The translations under genes and the position numbers were made by a program. Shown here piece by piece: positions 1-10,944 of a stretch of 64,000 bases of DNA; the first letter of the stretch is position 1; each line of letters opens with the position of its first letter. This DNA comes from Coffea arabica. Its lineage: Eukaryota > Streptophyta > Magnoliopsida > Gentianales > Rubiaceae. The DNA is taken from the NCBI RefSeq assembly GCF_036785885.1, contig NC_092317.1:374501-438500 (forward strand), given 5' to 3'. Below the pieces are notes generated by a model. The model saw only the letters and a list, made by a program, of their open reading frames with translations, searched no databases and was not told the origin of the DNA.

Positions 1-2291
1 GGCGGTGGCTCCTCTGTGAACACATCAAGTGCTGCCTGTTGCATGCCAGGATAAAAACACGGCTGAGTGGTAGAACGAAGCACCGGAGTTTGGATTAAAG
101 TCATACAAAATAATATCGCAAGCAAAGGAAAACACACTCTTAAGAGAACTTTTTGTAACTGACAAAGGTACAAACTGAAGGCTAACCCAACTTTGACTGT
201 CACATCTGAAAGGTTGATATATGGAAAATCTAACCTGTAAAACCAAAAGAAATAAGAGTTAAACCGCGATGAGCATACCTGTGCAACTGTACCGCTGTCA
301 AGGGCCCTAACTAATGCGTCTTCATCAATGACACCGCCCCTTGCAACATTTATAATGCGTGCTCCTTTCTTCATCTTTGAGAATGTTTCGTCATTAAATA
401 TCTTGGAAGTAGCAGGAGTAAGAGGCATGTGAAGTGAAATGAAGTCCGCAGTAGAAATTGCCTCATCGAAAGAGACTAAATCCACACCAATGGCACGGGC
501 TCTATCTGCCGGGGCATAGGGGTCATGTGCAATAACATTCATACCAAGGCCTTTTGCTCGCCTTGCAACTTCAGAACCAACTTTTCCAAATCCCATAACA
601 GCCAGTGTTTTCCCAACCAGTGAAACACCAACGTACTTGTTACGTTGCCATTTTCCTGGAAAAATCATGGTTTTTGCACGTTCAAGTAAAATCTAACTAC
701 AATAAAATGCTGTATTGGAAAATCACATTGCTCTGCAAACTTGTTCAATTCCAATTTGAAGCTCTAAACTACATATGTCCAAGCGTAACCGTCAATATGA
801 ACCTTATAGTAGAAGACCAAATTTGAATTCCGAGCAAATATGACATTGTATTGGCAGCAAAATTTACTAAAGGCACGACGTTGTTCTATAACAGTTGGTG
901 AATCTGCTTATGCTACCTAAAAGCAAATCCTCCAGTTCCCCTTAAAAGAACAGCTGATATCTGACAACCACAATATCGGGGTAAACCAAGTAATTTGCAC
1001 AAATTGTACTTATTTCATATATCACCAAGTATTTATTTCATACTCTTGGAAGGCTGTCGCAGATTTGGGGTAATTCGTAGTCAGAATAACTGAGCATAAG
1101 CCCAAACTTCTGTACAGAAGTCAGTTCCGACTATCAACAGCATGGAGACCAAAAACTTAAAAACTTCGAAGGGCAGAAAAAAAAAAAAGAAGCAACATGG
1201 AGAAGTAGGAAGGTTTGACGAGTGAAACATCATAAACTTCTGATGTTGCAGGATCAAAAACTGAGCCTACTAGTAACAGCCGTGGAAAGTAAAAGAGAGT
1301 ATCAAGTGTACAAGAAACCCACAGCTGCTAATATATTTACACCAAAATACATGTCCAACGGTCTGTCAGTACGTAGCTGCCGAGTAAGCCAAAACTTGAG
1401 CACAACGCATGGAAAAAAAATATTATTATTACCATACAAAAAGAAGAAGACGGATAGAAACATCCGATCCCATCCAACAACTATTTTAGCCGCGTTTTTA
1501 AAAACTGATCTGATCCAAGAAAATATTTTTTTTAAAAAAAAAAAAAAGAAGAAGAAGAAAGAATGAATGATACGTAATAATAGTACTCCACAAGAGTCGA
1601 GTAATTTTGCACATGAAACTGAAAATTTTGGTTTACCAGCTTTCATGGAGGCATCAGCCTGAGGAACATTGCGAGCCATGGAAGCAAGGAGGGCGATGGC
1701 ATGCTCGGCGGCAGCAATGGTGTTGGCGGTGGGGGCATTGACGACCAAGCAGCCGAATTCGGTGGCAGCCTGCAGATCGACATTGTCAATTCCAACACCG
1801 GCACGGCCGACGACCTTCAAACGGCCCTGAGCAGCCTGGAAGACCTGTCGGGTGACTTTGGTGCCACTGCGGACGATGAGGGCGTCGCAGAGGGAGATCT
1901 TGGCGCAGAGGTCGTCGGGGGACAGATTGTAGGAGCAATCGACGTTGGCAAAGGTGCGGAGGAGCTGGAGGCCGGCTTCTCCGAGCTTCTCGGAGACAAG
2001 AATGGTGGGTTTGGGAGGGGTAAGGATTGAATCACGGAGAGGGGTGGGGTCGGAGAAGGAGATGGAGGCGGATTCAACGGCGGTTTTGAGAACGTTGAGA
2101 ACAGGAGGAGAGGACCTATTTCTATATGGGGCGTAGAGGAGTTTGAAGGAAGCAGAGTTGTTGGAGGGAGTAGGAAGGAAGGAAAGCTTATTAGTAGGAG
2201 TAGGAGAGGAAGGAGGTAAGTCCGAGGATTGCTGAGTTATGAGTTTCGTAGAAATGAATGCTGCAGCTGCTGCTGTTGCAGAGGAAGCCAT
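1..2291 (-). CDS. PGDH: D-3-phosphoglycerate dehydrogenase, chloroplastic (partial, 5' three exons)
   Basis: The enzyme catalyses the first step of the phosphorylated serine pathway in plastids: 3-phosphoglycerate plus NAD+ to 3-phosphohydroxypyruvate. Exons read on the minus strand are 2291-1637, 655-279 and 35-1; the rest lies beyond the left edge. Splice sites are GT-AG and the phases join cleanly (codon split G/GA, giving ...MKAGKWQRNKY...). The N-terminus is rich in Ala, Ser and Thr with few acidic residues, as in a transit peptide. The catalytic part starts near residue 93 (PTILVSEKLGEAG). The family hallmarks VGRAGVGIDNVD, the Rossmann motif GFGKVGSEVARR, HMPLTPAT and NVARGGVIDEDAL are present, and exon 3 begins AALDVFTEEPP. 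The ATG at 2291 is the first in frame and is followed by transit-like sequence. Intron 1 (about 980 bp) carries a poly(A)-GAA tract. The family is clear; the paralogue number is not assignable. Confidence 0.95.
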
Positions 2292-3133
2292 CTCCGTTAT
2301 GCGGAGCTGTCTTCTTTTTCTTTTTTTTCCTCGCCTCTCTTTCTCTCTCTTCAGTCTTTCCGGTGCTCTGCGTAGGCACTAGGCAAACAAAATGGTGAGC
2401 TTTCTCGTATAAATATTTGCCCCACGCCCGCCATCACAAATGCCCCTCTCCCCCCCCCCCCCGGGGCCCGGGTTTATGTGTTTTAATTGTATGTAGACTG
2501 TAGAGCAGTGAGTGCTACTGGTGGTATGATTGCTGTGTTAGCATTTCTTTCTCTCTCTCTCTCTTTTTTTTTTTTTTGTTTTTTTTGGGTTTGGCTTTTG
2601 GGCTGGGGTGGGGACGGAGGGTGGGTTGCCTCTTCTAATCTCTAAAAAAAAAAAAAAAAAAAAAAAGAAGAAGAAGAAGGGGGTTGTTGGAGACGATCAA
2701 TCCAGTCGTACGTAGTATGCATGCATAGTCGAGAATTGAGTAGGTGTGGTGGATGTATAAATACTGGTGTGATTTTAGGTAAATAATAGAGAGAGAAAGA
2801 GCAGTGAGGGAATATGCAGGGATTTGGTGGACGGGAATCGGGGACAAAATTTTACTATTGCAGCTTTCCACTTTAAACATTTGTTGAATTCCAGCATCAT
2901 TTGAGTCTGGGACAAAATTTAAAAAGAAAAAAAAAACACACACACACAACGAAAAGAAAGAGCAGCGTGGATGAATTCGCAGCGAAAAGACGACGATTTT
3001 GTAATTCCTACAATAAGTAAACGATGACACAAATCATCAATTCCTATAACTCTATAATAAGTAACAGATGACAATTGACTCTTTGCAACATTTCAAATGC
3101 CCTCATCCATTAATTTGGAACACCTCGTTGCAC
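2292..3133. other. Spacer upstream of PGDH, simple-sequence rich
   Basis: This is the upstream side of the minus-strand dehydrogenase gene. It holds a C-run next to a GC block (about 2446-2470), a CT microsatellite followed by a T-run (about 2549-2577), and an A-run ending in GAA repeats (about 2643-2680). No ORF here has family resemblance. Pyrimidine-rich tracts are common in plant leaders and promoters, but no TATA box could be placed with confidence. Confidence 0.5.
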
Positions 3134-3283
3134 CTTGTTTGGACAGTCATTTTTTAAAGAAAAATTGTTACGTTTTCTGTGAACACATTTTTCAATCATC
3201 TTTTTGTCTCACATATATCAAATCATTACGATAATTTTTCTACAAAAAAAAAAAATCTAAAAAAATACAATCTAAACACAACA
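3134..3283. mobile_element. Small MITE, copy A
   Basis: A roughly 150-bp AT-rich segment. The left end reads TTGTTTGGACAG and the right end, reverse-complemented, reads TTGTGTTTAGATTG, giving weak terminal inverted repeats. The interior (ATCTTTTTGTCTCACATATATC) resembles the interior of the element that follows and of the one split by the MULE near 27.6 kb. No coding capacity. Ends are approximate and no target duplication was resolved. Confidence 0.45.
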
Positions 3284-3293
3284 AATTAATATT

Positions 3294-3475
3294 GGGAGTG
3301 TTTGGATACAAAACTTATCCCAAATAATATTTCGCTTGCATCATAAACACATTTTCCAACCCATCTTTTTATATTCCCAACCACCTTTTTATCTCACATA
3401 CATCACATCACAAAAAGTGCTACAGTAATTATTCCAAATAATATTTCAAATAATACCCTATTCAAATAATATTTC
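3294..3475. mobile_element. Small MITE, copy B
   Basis: The element starts GGGAGTGTTTGGATAC and carries the family interior CTTTTTATCTCACATACATC followed by ACATCACAAAAAGTGC. The same interior occurs at about 27590-27630. The right part is a run of diverged AATAATATTTCAAAT repeats, so the right end is uncertain. Non-coding; superfamily not assigned. Confidence 0.45.
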
Positions 3476-4880
3476 AAATTATTAATTTTACTACTTCATT
3501 CCAATTATAATTCCTACAACTCTCTATTATAATAGCTAACTGATAACACAACAAGTTATTTTGATACCCTCGTCTTAATCAAAAACTTTACTATTCCTTT
3601 GTTCAATAAGGCTCCCTATTCCATCATGTGTGTTTGTGCCTTGTATGGATGTTTGTCCCTATTACATTATTGATGCAACATGGGCAGTCGGGCGATCCTC
3701 TTTCGCTGGTGCCTATGAAGGTAAGGTTTGTCGGTGTTATATAATACTAATCGTTAACGACTGACTGGATTCAATTTCAAGGGAGGCAAAGGTGTGTGTG
3801 TGTATAATTTTCTTGATTAAGTGGGGGCAAAACCTAGCACAATTATGCTCATGCTTCTTGTTTTCTGCTGCCAGTATTTTGTCGTTGGAACTTGGCTGTC
3901 CCCACTAGTGTTTGTTGGCTGTGGATCGGTCACCAAGGATTTTCTCCACAAGCACGCAAGGGGAGGGAGACTTGAAGTCGTCGTCGTCGTCATTTTACCG
4001 CGCACGTTTGTATCGTTATCGAAGTGACAGATAGCTTGAAGTCGTTGTCTCGTCTTCCAGACTAACACGCTATCGTCGAACTTCTTCGGCATTGATGGAA
4101 CTGCCAGATTCCACTCACAAAGTGTACGAGTAGAAGGATCGCCACCCCTTTCCTGAGGATGCAATTGTTGTTCCCCGCAAATTATTTTCGATACGTACAA
4201 CTGCTAAAAAAAAAAAAATCTTTTTGTGGAACTAATGAATGTAGTAGATTCATTATTTACAACAAAAACTAGTGGTAGTAAATTAATAAATAACACAAAA
4301 CAATATAAAAAATCAAACAATTTATGTGTAAACGGTTATGTTTAAATAATAAACATGTATTTTATTGGTTGTGTGATGTTAGTAATTGAGTTGAAGTGAA
4401 TTAATGGTGAAAAGTTATTTGAAGAGTAAAAAAGAAATTTTAAAAAGTGACATCGGATTGTTTACACCAGCTCTCCTGCTCCCACTTTATATATTATATT
4501 ATATTATATTAATGCTTAGTCACATCACAAACCATATGTGTGCAATTCATAAATACTTTTTTTATGAAATAATTTTATATAAAATTTTAAGTACTAAAGC
4601 AAATGGTGGTATTTCAACCTTTTTCTCATCAAATGGTTGTTACTTTAGTAGTTACGATGTTTAGAGTCAGTATGTTTTTAGATGAGTTATGGTTAGAAAT
4701 GATTATAGATAGATATAACAAAATTTATAATGAAATGCTTCAAAATTTTTAGATATTTATTGACTAAGCTTTGCCTAGAAGTTATTAACTAAAACACATA
4801 TTAGTTTGATAAGCTAGTATAACAGAGCATTGTGGGGGGTTTTGATCTAAGATATTTGAGGATGAGGAAATTTTTTGGAC
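3476..4880. other. AT-rich intergenic DNA, no gene recognised
   Basis: A 127-codon minus-strand open frame (4200-3817) and a 68-codon plus frame overlap here. Neither has recognisable motifs or splice context, and both sit in low-complexity sequence (a GTC run near 3977). A short TATAT repeat lies near 4488-4510. Nothing supports a gene. Confidence 0.4.
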
Positions 4881-4884
4881 AGCA

Positions 4885-5345
4885 TCTAAACTATTGCTTT
4901 TATATGATTTTGACCCATTAACTATAAATTGTCACAAAAAGGCATTTGAATAATAATAATAATAATAATAATAAAAGCTTAGTTTAAGGATTTCTGTCAA
5001 TTTTAGCCATTAGAGGTGATGGGATTAGGGGTAAAATTGACTACATAAAAAAATCAACCCACGAAAATTACCTAAAAAGTCTCGTTGACTGATTATTTCA
5101 TCAAATTAGGGTTAGAAAAAGGTGGAAGATGAAAGACAAGGAAGAGCATTAAATTCCATATTATTAGTTAACTTAATATAGTTGGTTTTTTAACCAAATA
5201 GTGGGTTAATTTTTTTTTTTTTTTGTTTGAAAGGTTTTGCCCCTAATTTCTATATTTAACGCTCAAAATTGACGGAAACCCTTGAACTAGGCATTTTTTG
5301 TTTAAGAGCTTATTTGTGACAAAATTATCATCCAACAATTTCAAG
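4885..5345. mobile_element. Long-TIR non-autonomous DNA transposon (Mutator-like, tentative)
   Basis: The two flanks form an imperfect inverted repeat of about 150 bp. The left arm contains GGATTTCTGTCAATTTTAG and ATTAGGGGTAAAAT; the right arm, reverse-complemented, contains GGGTTTCCGTCAATTTTGAG and ATTAGGGGCAAAAC. An AAT microsatellite (about 4949-4975) sits inside the left arm. No transposase frame is present. Long arms without coding capacity suggest a MULE-type MITE; target duplication not resolved. Confidence 0.5.
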
Positions 5346-5762
5346 TTAGAAGAAACTTATTTCTTCTAAAAATTTAAGAAAAAAAGTAGTAAGCAGTAGT
5401 GATGGAGTATCACTTTCCCAATTGAATGGAATGTCTTGTTATTTTCGGGGGGTTGCTCCGGCGGGCCGGAATAAATGAATTGAAAGTTGAAACACCAATA
5501 ATACTCTCATCGGCCTATCACGTTCTGCCAAGCTTCTTTCATTCTTCAACTACTTTTGGACTCTTCATTCTTCAACGTTTTGGACTCTTCAATAATTGAA
5601 CAGGTATTCCTCATATAGGACCACAAAAAATGACTTGAACAAATCAAAGTCAACCAACCATTCCCAAAAAAAATTATTGGGAGCGGGCGGCGCCTTGGCT
5701 GGTCGTCATCATCATCATTATCATAATCATAATGTAGGTCTTTGCAATTTGGTTAGTAGTAC
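5346..5762. other. Intergenic DNA left of the Harbinger element
   Basis: AT-rich sequence with a short GC-rich patch (about 5448-5472) and a CAT/CATAAT microsatellite (about 5704-5732). No gene or element end was identified apart from the TAA at 5763-5765, which belongs to the neighbouring transposon's target duplication. Confidence 0.4.
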
Positions 5763-7665
5763 TAATAGCATCCATAATGATTTACACACATTCTTCCGGG
5801 TATAATCCATGTGTCACATCAGCATTTTACTATCTCCTCTTTTTATTACACTCACAGAGTATAATAGCATTGATCCACATGCCACATTAGTATTTCACTA
5901 TCTCCTCTTTTATTTTAATAATGCACAACTCATAACCCATAAATAAATAAATTTATTATTTTAAAAACAGTTATTTTTAAAAATAAATTATTGACGTGAC
6001 ACCTCAAACGTGAAAATAGCATAATAATCCATTATTAATTAATAATACACTATCTACTGAATTTAACTCCACGACATAATATTAAAATTAAATAAAATAC
6101 AAATAATAATATAACGAATAATACTTTTCATTATTATTTCCTCCGAATCGTTCCCAAATATGCTCGACCAAATCCGACCGAAGTTGATGATGTACTTCCC
6201 GATCACGTAGTTCTGCATTCCTTTGAAGATAATGGTGAAAATTTTTTACTAAACCTTGAGTCACAGGGATCGTTGGTTCTTCATCATCATCATGCCAGTT
6301 TCTTATTGCATTTCTCTCATCCCTTCTTTGATGCTTTTTGATCAGGTGGGCGAACTTCACGTGCTTCATTATCATCGATGCCAAAATTTTGAATCCGCAT
6401 TGGATGAAGAAGTGTATGCCCCGCTTTCATCAGTCCTTATCTTTTGAAGAACGCTGCATAGGAGTTTCTACTTTCCACTTCAAATCATTTTTCAACAACA
6501 CCCATATATGTTCATGTAAAAAATACTTGTTATTATTCTGATGAAATAGCTCACGTGCGTGTTGCTTGATCCGGTCGTCATTCCACCCGCTATGATGTTT
6601 GCCGACCAATCTGTTGTAATATTGGTTAAATTCATTAACCATCCGACTCAACCAATGTCACTGTGATTTCATTACTTTATATTTTCATGGTGGTTCAGAT
6701 TTTCAATTCTCATTGAAGTAGTCGACGACTCGTTTCCAAAAACTCTCTTCATTTTGGGAGTTACTCACAATGCTGCAATTTGAAATTGTGAGTCAAGCAC
6801 TTGCAAGCATTTGTCATCATCCACACTTCATGGAACGCGTTTACCGTCAGGTTCTTCCACCGCCTCATTTGTGAAATTTATATTTTCTACCTCACGTTGT
6901 GTTGAATAGGGCGGAAATTGAGAATCCGAAATTGACTTCGTTGGTGTTGCATTATCTTGTTGACCGGCGAAATCAAAATCCTTCCTTATCTCCGACGGAG
7001 TCGTTGAGCCTCCACAACCCGTACCAAGGTTATAATACTCCGGTGTATAGTGATTTCTCATAGAAGAATTAAAATAATTAGGTGACGGATACATGGGAAT
7101 TTGATATGGAAAATGTGGTGGATTTTGAAAATTTGATGGATGATTGGAATTGGGTAAATTTGGAATTGAAAATGGATAATTTGGCAAATTTGGATAATTT
7201 TGAAAAATTTGGTGGTTTTGATTTTGTGAAGCAGATGAATTTTCTATATTTGGACTATTTAACATATTTCTAAAACTATTGAGATTCTCATCCATAATGA
7301 TAAAATAATGAAATTTATAAAATTATGTAAAGAGATTGAAAATAATGAATAAGGGAGTAGGAGACATAATGGAGTAAAAGATTGTGAGGTGAAATAAAAA
7401 AAATACTTTGTGTATTTATAGGAAGTAAAATAAATTATCCGTTGCTAAAATATAGTCGTTGTAAAAAAAGGACGTTGTAAAATGATTGGCTCAAAAAATG
7501 ACCGTTGTAAAATACTGTCTCATTTTGGCTATATTTGGGCGTTTGCTGATGTTGTTATGCGTTTACTGACGCGCATCATCAGTATTGTACGTGTAATTTC
7601 CATGACACGGCTCGATATAATGGGGGGCATTATACCCCCATTATACATTGCCTTGAATGCTCTAA
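5763..7665 (-). mobile_element. PIF/Harbinger DNA transposon, deleted and broken
   Basis: TAA at 5763-5765 and TAA at 7663-7665 flank a 1,897-bp element, the three-base target site PIF/Harbinger elements use. Its ends are imperfect inverted repeats: TAGCATCCATAATG on the left and, reverse-complemented, GAGCATTCAAGGCAATG on the right. On the minus strand it keeps much of the Myb/SANT-like ORF1, starting MDENLNSFRNMLNS at 7295, with a later ORF1 segment (6650-6430, HWLSRMVNEFNQYYN...HIWVLLKNDLKWKVE). It then passes directly into the tail of the DDE transposase (6384-6088), ending RDREVHHQLRSDLVEHIWER. Most of the transposase, including its catalytic core, is missing, and ORF1 is interrupted by stops between 6828 and 6651. 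It cannot transpose on its own. Confidence 0.85.
6088..7295 (-). pseudogene. Remnant Harbinger ORF1 (Myb-like) joined to transposase C-terminus
   Basis: The first open segment (7295-6828, 155 codons) has an Asn/Pro-rich N-terminus (repeated NYPNLPNYP-like units) typical of Harbinger ORF1 proteins, which plant databases often mislabel as glutathione S-transferase T3-like. The next segment shows the trihelix/SANT landmarks KSQ-HWLSRMVNEFN, where a stop replaces the expected Trp codon, and WNDDRIKQHARELF. The last segment matches the ALP1-like transposase tail (DERNAIRNWHDDDEEP, QRNAELRDREVHHQL). An internal deletion has fused the two genes' remains. Non-functional. Confidence 0.75.
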
Positions 7666-8506
7666 GTATACATACCACCCAACCCGACCAGCCAGCACTG
7701 CACTGCACTAGCAGAGGAGTAACAGAAAGGGTGGCCCACTGCCAGACTATTCCATAATTCAAAGTTTCAAACCATTTGAACTTTCCAGCTCCGGGGGGGG
7801 GGGGGGGGGGAAGGGCAACCACTTCTCTAGGATTGATTCGATCAGGTCCAGCAAATAGGAGAATGTTGAATGTAGAAGCACGGAATATGCTATTGTTTGT
7901 TTGGAATTGGTTGCTAAATTAGAAGAATTGGAACTTGGAACAGAGCCAGAACACAAAAAATTTCTGAGGCTAAAACTGCATTCTGAATCCATCATTAGCC
8001 GATTGACAAAGGAATCTCAACCACCACCAATTCTTATTCCCACCCTAATGGTTCAAGTTCCCAACCACTGAATGGTTTAAAAGGAAAACAAAAAAGATTT
8101 TTCTTTCTTGTAATTTATTCTATCTGTTTACAGGGTCGCCAACAAAGCTCAACCTTTTACATATCCTAAGATACAATTCACACAAGAGTTACAGCGGGCG
8201 TCGAAAGAAGAATCATCAACCTGAATATCAAAAGCTGAAAAACTTCAAAGAGCTGCGAAATTCAAACGTATGAGCTCTTTCAACTTCTTAAATTTGCATT
8301 TCTTTTTTACTTTTGAAAAACATATTATCAACAAAAGTACCCATCTCAAAAGTACTCCTTTGACAAAACCAAACCAGATGTCAGCGGAAAAGCCAATATA
8401 CAACAACAACAAACAACAGCAGAGAAAGTAGTATTTATCTAATGCTTTTAGCTTGGCGAAGATAGAAATGATCGATGCGAACAGCAAATGAAGTCAAGCG
8501 CTTCTT
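7666..8506. other. Spacer and probable 3' UTR of the GMC gene
   Basis: An 18-base G-run lies at about 7794-7811. A coding-like stretch (about 7880-8005, plus strand, reading EYAIVCLELVAKLEELELG...) has no identified start, partner exon or family and may be a gene relic. Roughly 8240-8506 lies directly downstream of the minus-strand oxidoreductase stop and is probably its 3' UTR. Confidence 0.35.
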
Positions 8507-10363
8507 CTATCTCGTTCGCTCCCTCAGAATCTTCATGCCAACATACCTGTCGAAACACAACAACAGGAAATTAGTCTCTGTCTTTTAACAGTTTCTTTTA
8601 ATCAATCACCATTGAACTCACCGGCCCAGCATTAAAAGAGTGGCTTGAGGATTAGTTCCAGGTGACACTGTGAATATTGAACCATCAACAACTCTAAGTG
8701 CCTGAATTCCCAGAACCCTGAAGTTTCTGTCAACCACCTTTCCTACAAGGCAGCCGCCATGGTAATGCCATATGGTATTGACCGTTCGACGACAGAACTC
8801 TCCCATCAGCCTGTCGTTCGATAGATCAACAGGCAATGGTGGTCCTATGTACCTAAAATCTCGATCCCCAAACAACTGAGAGAACTTGAAATCCTCCATG
8901 GAGCGGCTTCTAAGTACATCAGCAATCTTTCTCGTCCCATTTACGCATCTCTCAGTATCAGCAGGGTCACTGAAGTAATTGAACCTTACTATAGGGTTCA
9001 CCCTGACATCGGTTGAAGCCAATCTGAGAGAACCAGCTGACAGGGGTCCAACAATCTTCTCCATCAAGGTTGCAACGGTAAAATAGACGGGAGAAGGCGG
9101 AGTCCTAGAGAAAAAATTGTGAGCACGGGAAGCAAATGGAATAGCGTTTGAGGCAGCTTCAAGATAAGCCCCAGAAGAGGTAATTCCCACCACCTGTATC
9201 AATGATTGTTCAAGAGGCACCGGGGGCACAATGGAAATGCCATTTCTTGGATTGTCATATAGGAACTGACCCACGTAAGGATGGTGATGCACTACAGGTA
9301 TTCCCCACGAGGAGAGATAAGGCCTTGGTCCAATCCCACTCAAGAGCAGAAGCTGTGGGCTGCCAATAGCTCCTGCAGAAAGCAAAACTTCTCCCATCTC
9401 CCGCAGCATTGCATGGTGGAACCGACCCGTCTTGTCTCTGAATACCACCCCAATCGCTGATTGTCTGGGAGCTGCAGAAGCCGGTGAAGAAGCGAAAAGA
9501 ACCCTCTCAACACTAGCGTATACAGCCACCTTAATATTAGAAGGCTTTGCATAGCTAAGAAGATCAGCAGCACTGTGCCTCCTACCAGCGCTATCAAAAG
9601 TGGAACCCCCAATCTTGGTGCCTACAACATGGTCCAAAGCAAACCCATTGTAAGGACCGATTCCAGCCTCCAGCAATCCATCCCTAATGGCAGATTGCCA
9701 GATCCTGAGTTCAGGCCTGAACACAATGGCCTTCTCAACCCACTTATAGGATTGATTAACCACCCGAAGATCCCAGTTGATTAGTGAATTCCTGAAGAAA
9801 TCCGGGTCGGCTCTGCTGTAGAAACCAGCATTAATTGCGCTACTGCCTCCAAGAACTCGGCCTCTGGCGTTGGGAACACCGTCTTCAGAAGTAAAAGCTT
9901 GAGCAGGGGAATCAGTGGCATCAAGATCGACGAGAGTTGAGAGGAAACCTTCTTGGGTCATCAGATTAGGCATGCCATAAGGAACACCGCCTCTTTCTAG
10001 AACAAGAACTCGAAAATTCTCAGACAATGTGGCGGCCAGAGGACAGCCGGCGGTGCCTCCTCCAACAATGATGTAATCATAGTAATCCTCCGATGGCATC
10101 TCCGTGGCATTGAACACGAAACCCATGTAGCTTGGACCTGAAAAACGGCAAAAATGTGAATCATCATAGGTCAATTATTTCAGGAAAATGGCTGATTCAT
10201 CAGAAAGTTGAAAGAACTTGGATGGTGTAAAAAATGAGGAATCCAGAGAGACAGAGAGAGAGAGAGAATTACTCTGCTGGGAAAGTGATTTCGGCAAAGA
10301 AATGAAAGCGGCAACCATTAAAAACGTCAGAATTGGAGAGTAAGAGAAAGGAAGTTTAGCCAT
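8507..10363 (-). CDS. HOTHEAD-like GMC oxidoreductase (FAD-dependent)
   Basis: Exons on the minus strand are 10363-10273, 10137-8622 and 8546-8507 (549 codons, 548 aa). All introns are GT-AG and phases match (QQ-S-PSYMGF; LMLG-R-YVGMK). The product starts with a secretory signal (MAKLPFSYSPILTFLMVAAF), followed by the FAD dinucleotide fold DYIIVGGGTAGCPLA near residues 51-65 and the GMC signature GRVLGGSSAINAGFYSRA. The C-terminal catalytic pair lies in TIWHYHGGC (His) and GTNPQAT (Asn). HOTHEAD and its relatives are thought to oxidise long-chain omega-hydroxy fatty acids for cutin or act in epidermal separation; relatives in the same clade are annotated mandelonitrile lyase-like. The family is certain, the substrate is not. 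Length is near that of the shorter HOTHEAD-like proteins. Confidence 0.93.
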
Positions 10364-10743
10364 TGTTGCCTGGTGACGAAGAAAGATTGGATTTATTTAT
10401 GTTTTTTTCTTTTTCTTGGGTGTCGTTTTTTTTTTTGTTTTGGAAGAGGGGGGGGGGGGTTTCTTGAAAAGCAGTTGGTGAGGCAGAGAGGAAGGGCGGC
10501 GGTGGGTTTTGTTTGAGTTGTTGGATTCCGGTAAAAGCAGCAGAGGGAGGAGGGACTAGGGAGTGGAGAAAAGAGTCACTGCAGACGTATGTTTTTGGCG
10601 GGAAATTCAGTTAGTTTAGTTAGCATCATCTCTCATCAGGGAACGAACCACACCGCCTATTGTATCGGATTCGGTGGCGTAGGAAAGGCCAAATTATCAT
10701 ATTCTCAGAACGACGTCGTTGGTGTGCTGACTCGTACTAGTAC
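10364..10743. other. 5' region of the GMC gene
   Basis: Upstream side of the minus-strand oxidoreductase. It contains T-runs and a 12-base G-run (about 10449-10460). No TATA box was placed and no further ORF is supported. Confidence 0.4.
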
Positions 10744-10944
10744 CGTGTGATATCCAGTTGGGATCCTCTATGCCACTACTCGGAGCAGTTGGGATCCTCT
10801 ATGCCACTATTCGGTGCCAAATCTAGTGTCAATCCTACTTATCACGTGATGGTAGAAGAAATTTAAATAAATAGCACATGACAAATATAAAAGTGACACT
10901 GAATTATCACTGAAAAAGTGGCACTGAGGATCCCGTGTGATATC
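10744..10944. mobile_element. Small MITE flanked by an 11-bp direct repeat
   Basis: CGTGTGATATC occurs at 10744-10754 and again at 10934-10944. Between them the ends form an inverted repeat: GGGATCCTCTATGCCACT on the left and, reverse-complemented, GGGATCCTCAGTGCCACT on the right. The left end is itself duplicated in tandem (31-bp unit at 10755-10785 and 10786-10816). A direct repeat of about 10 bp suggests a Mutator-type insertion. Non-coding. Confidence 0.6.

Noticed and set aside
1701-2077. Plus and minus frames over PGDH exon 1
   Set aside because: Shadows of the dehydrogenase exon, whose own frame carries transit peptide and catalytic motifs.
7880-8005. Coding-like stretch with EELELGTEPEHKKF
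   Set aside because: Plausible composition but no start, splice partners or family; mentioned only as a possible relic.
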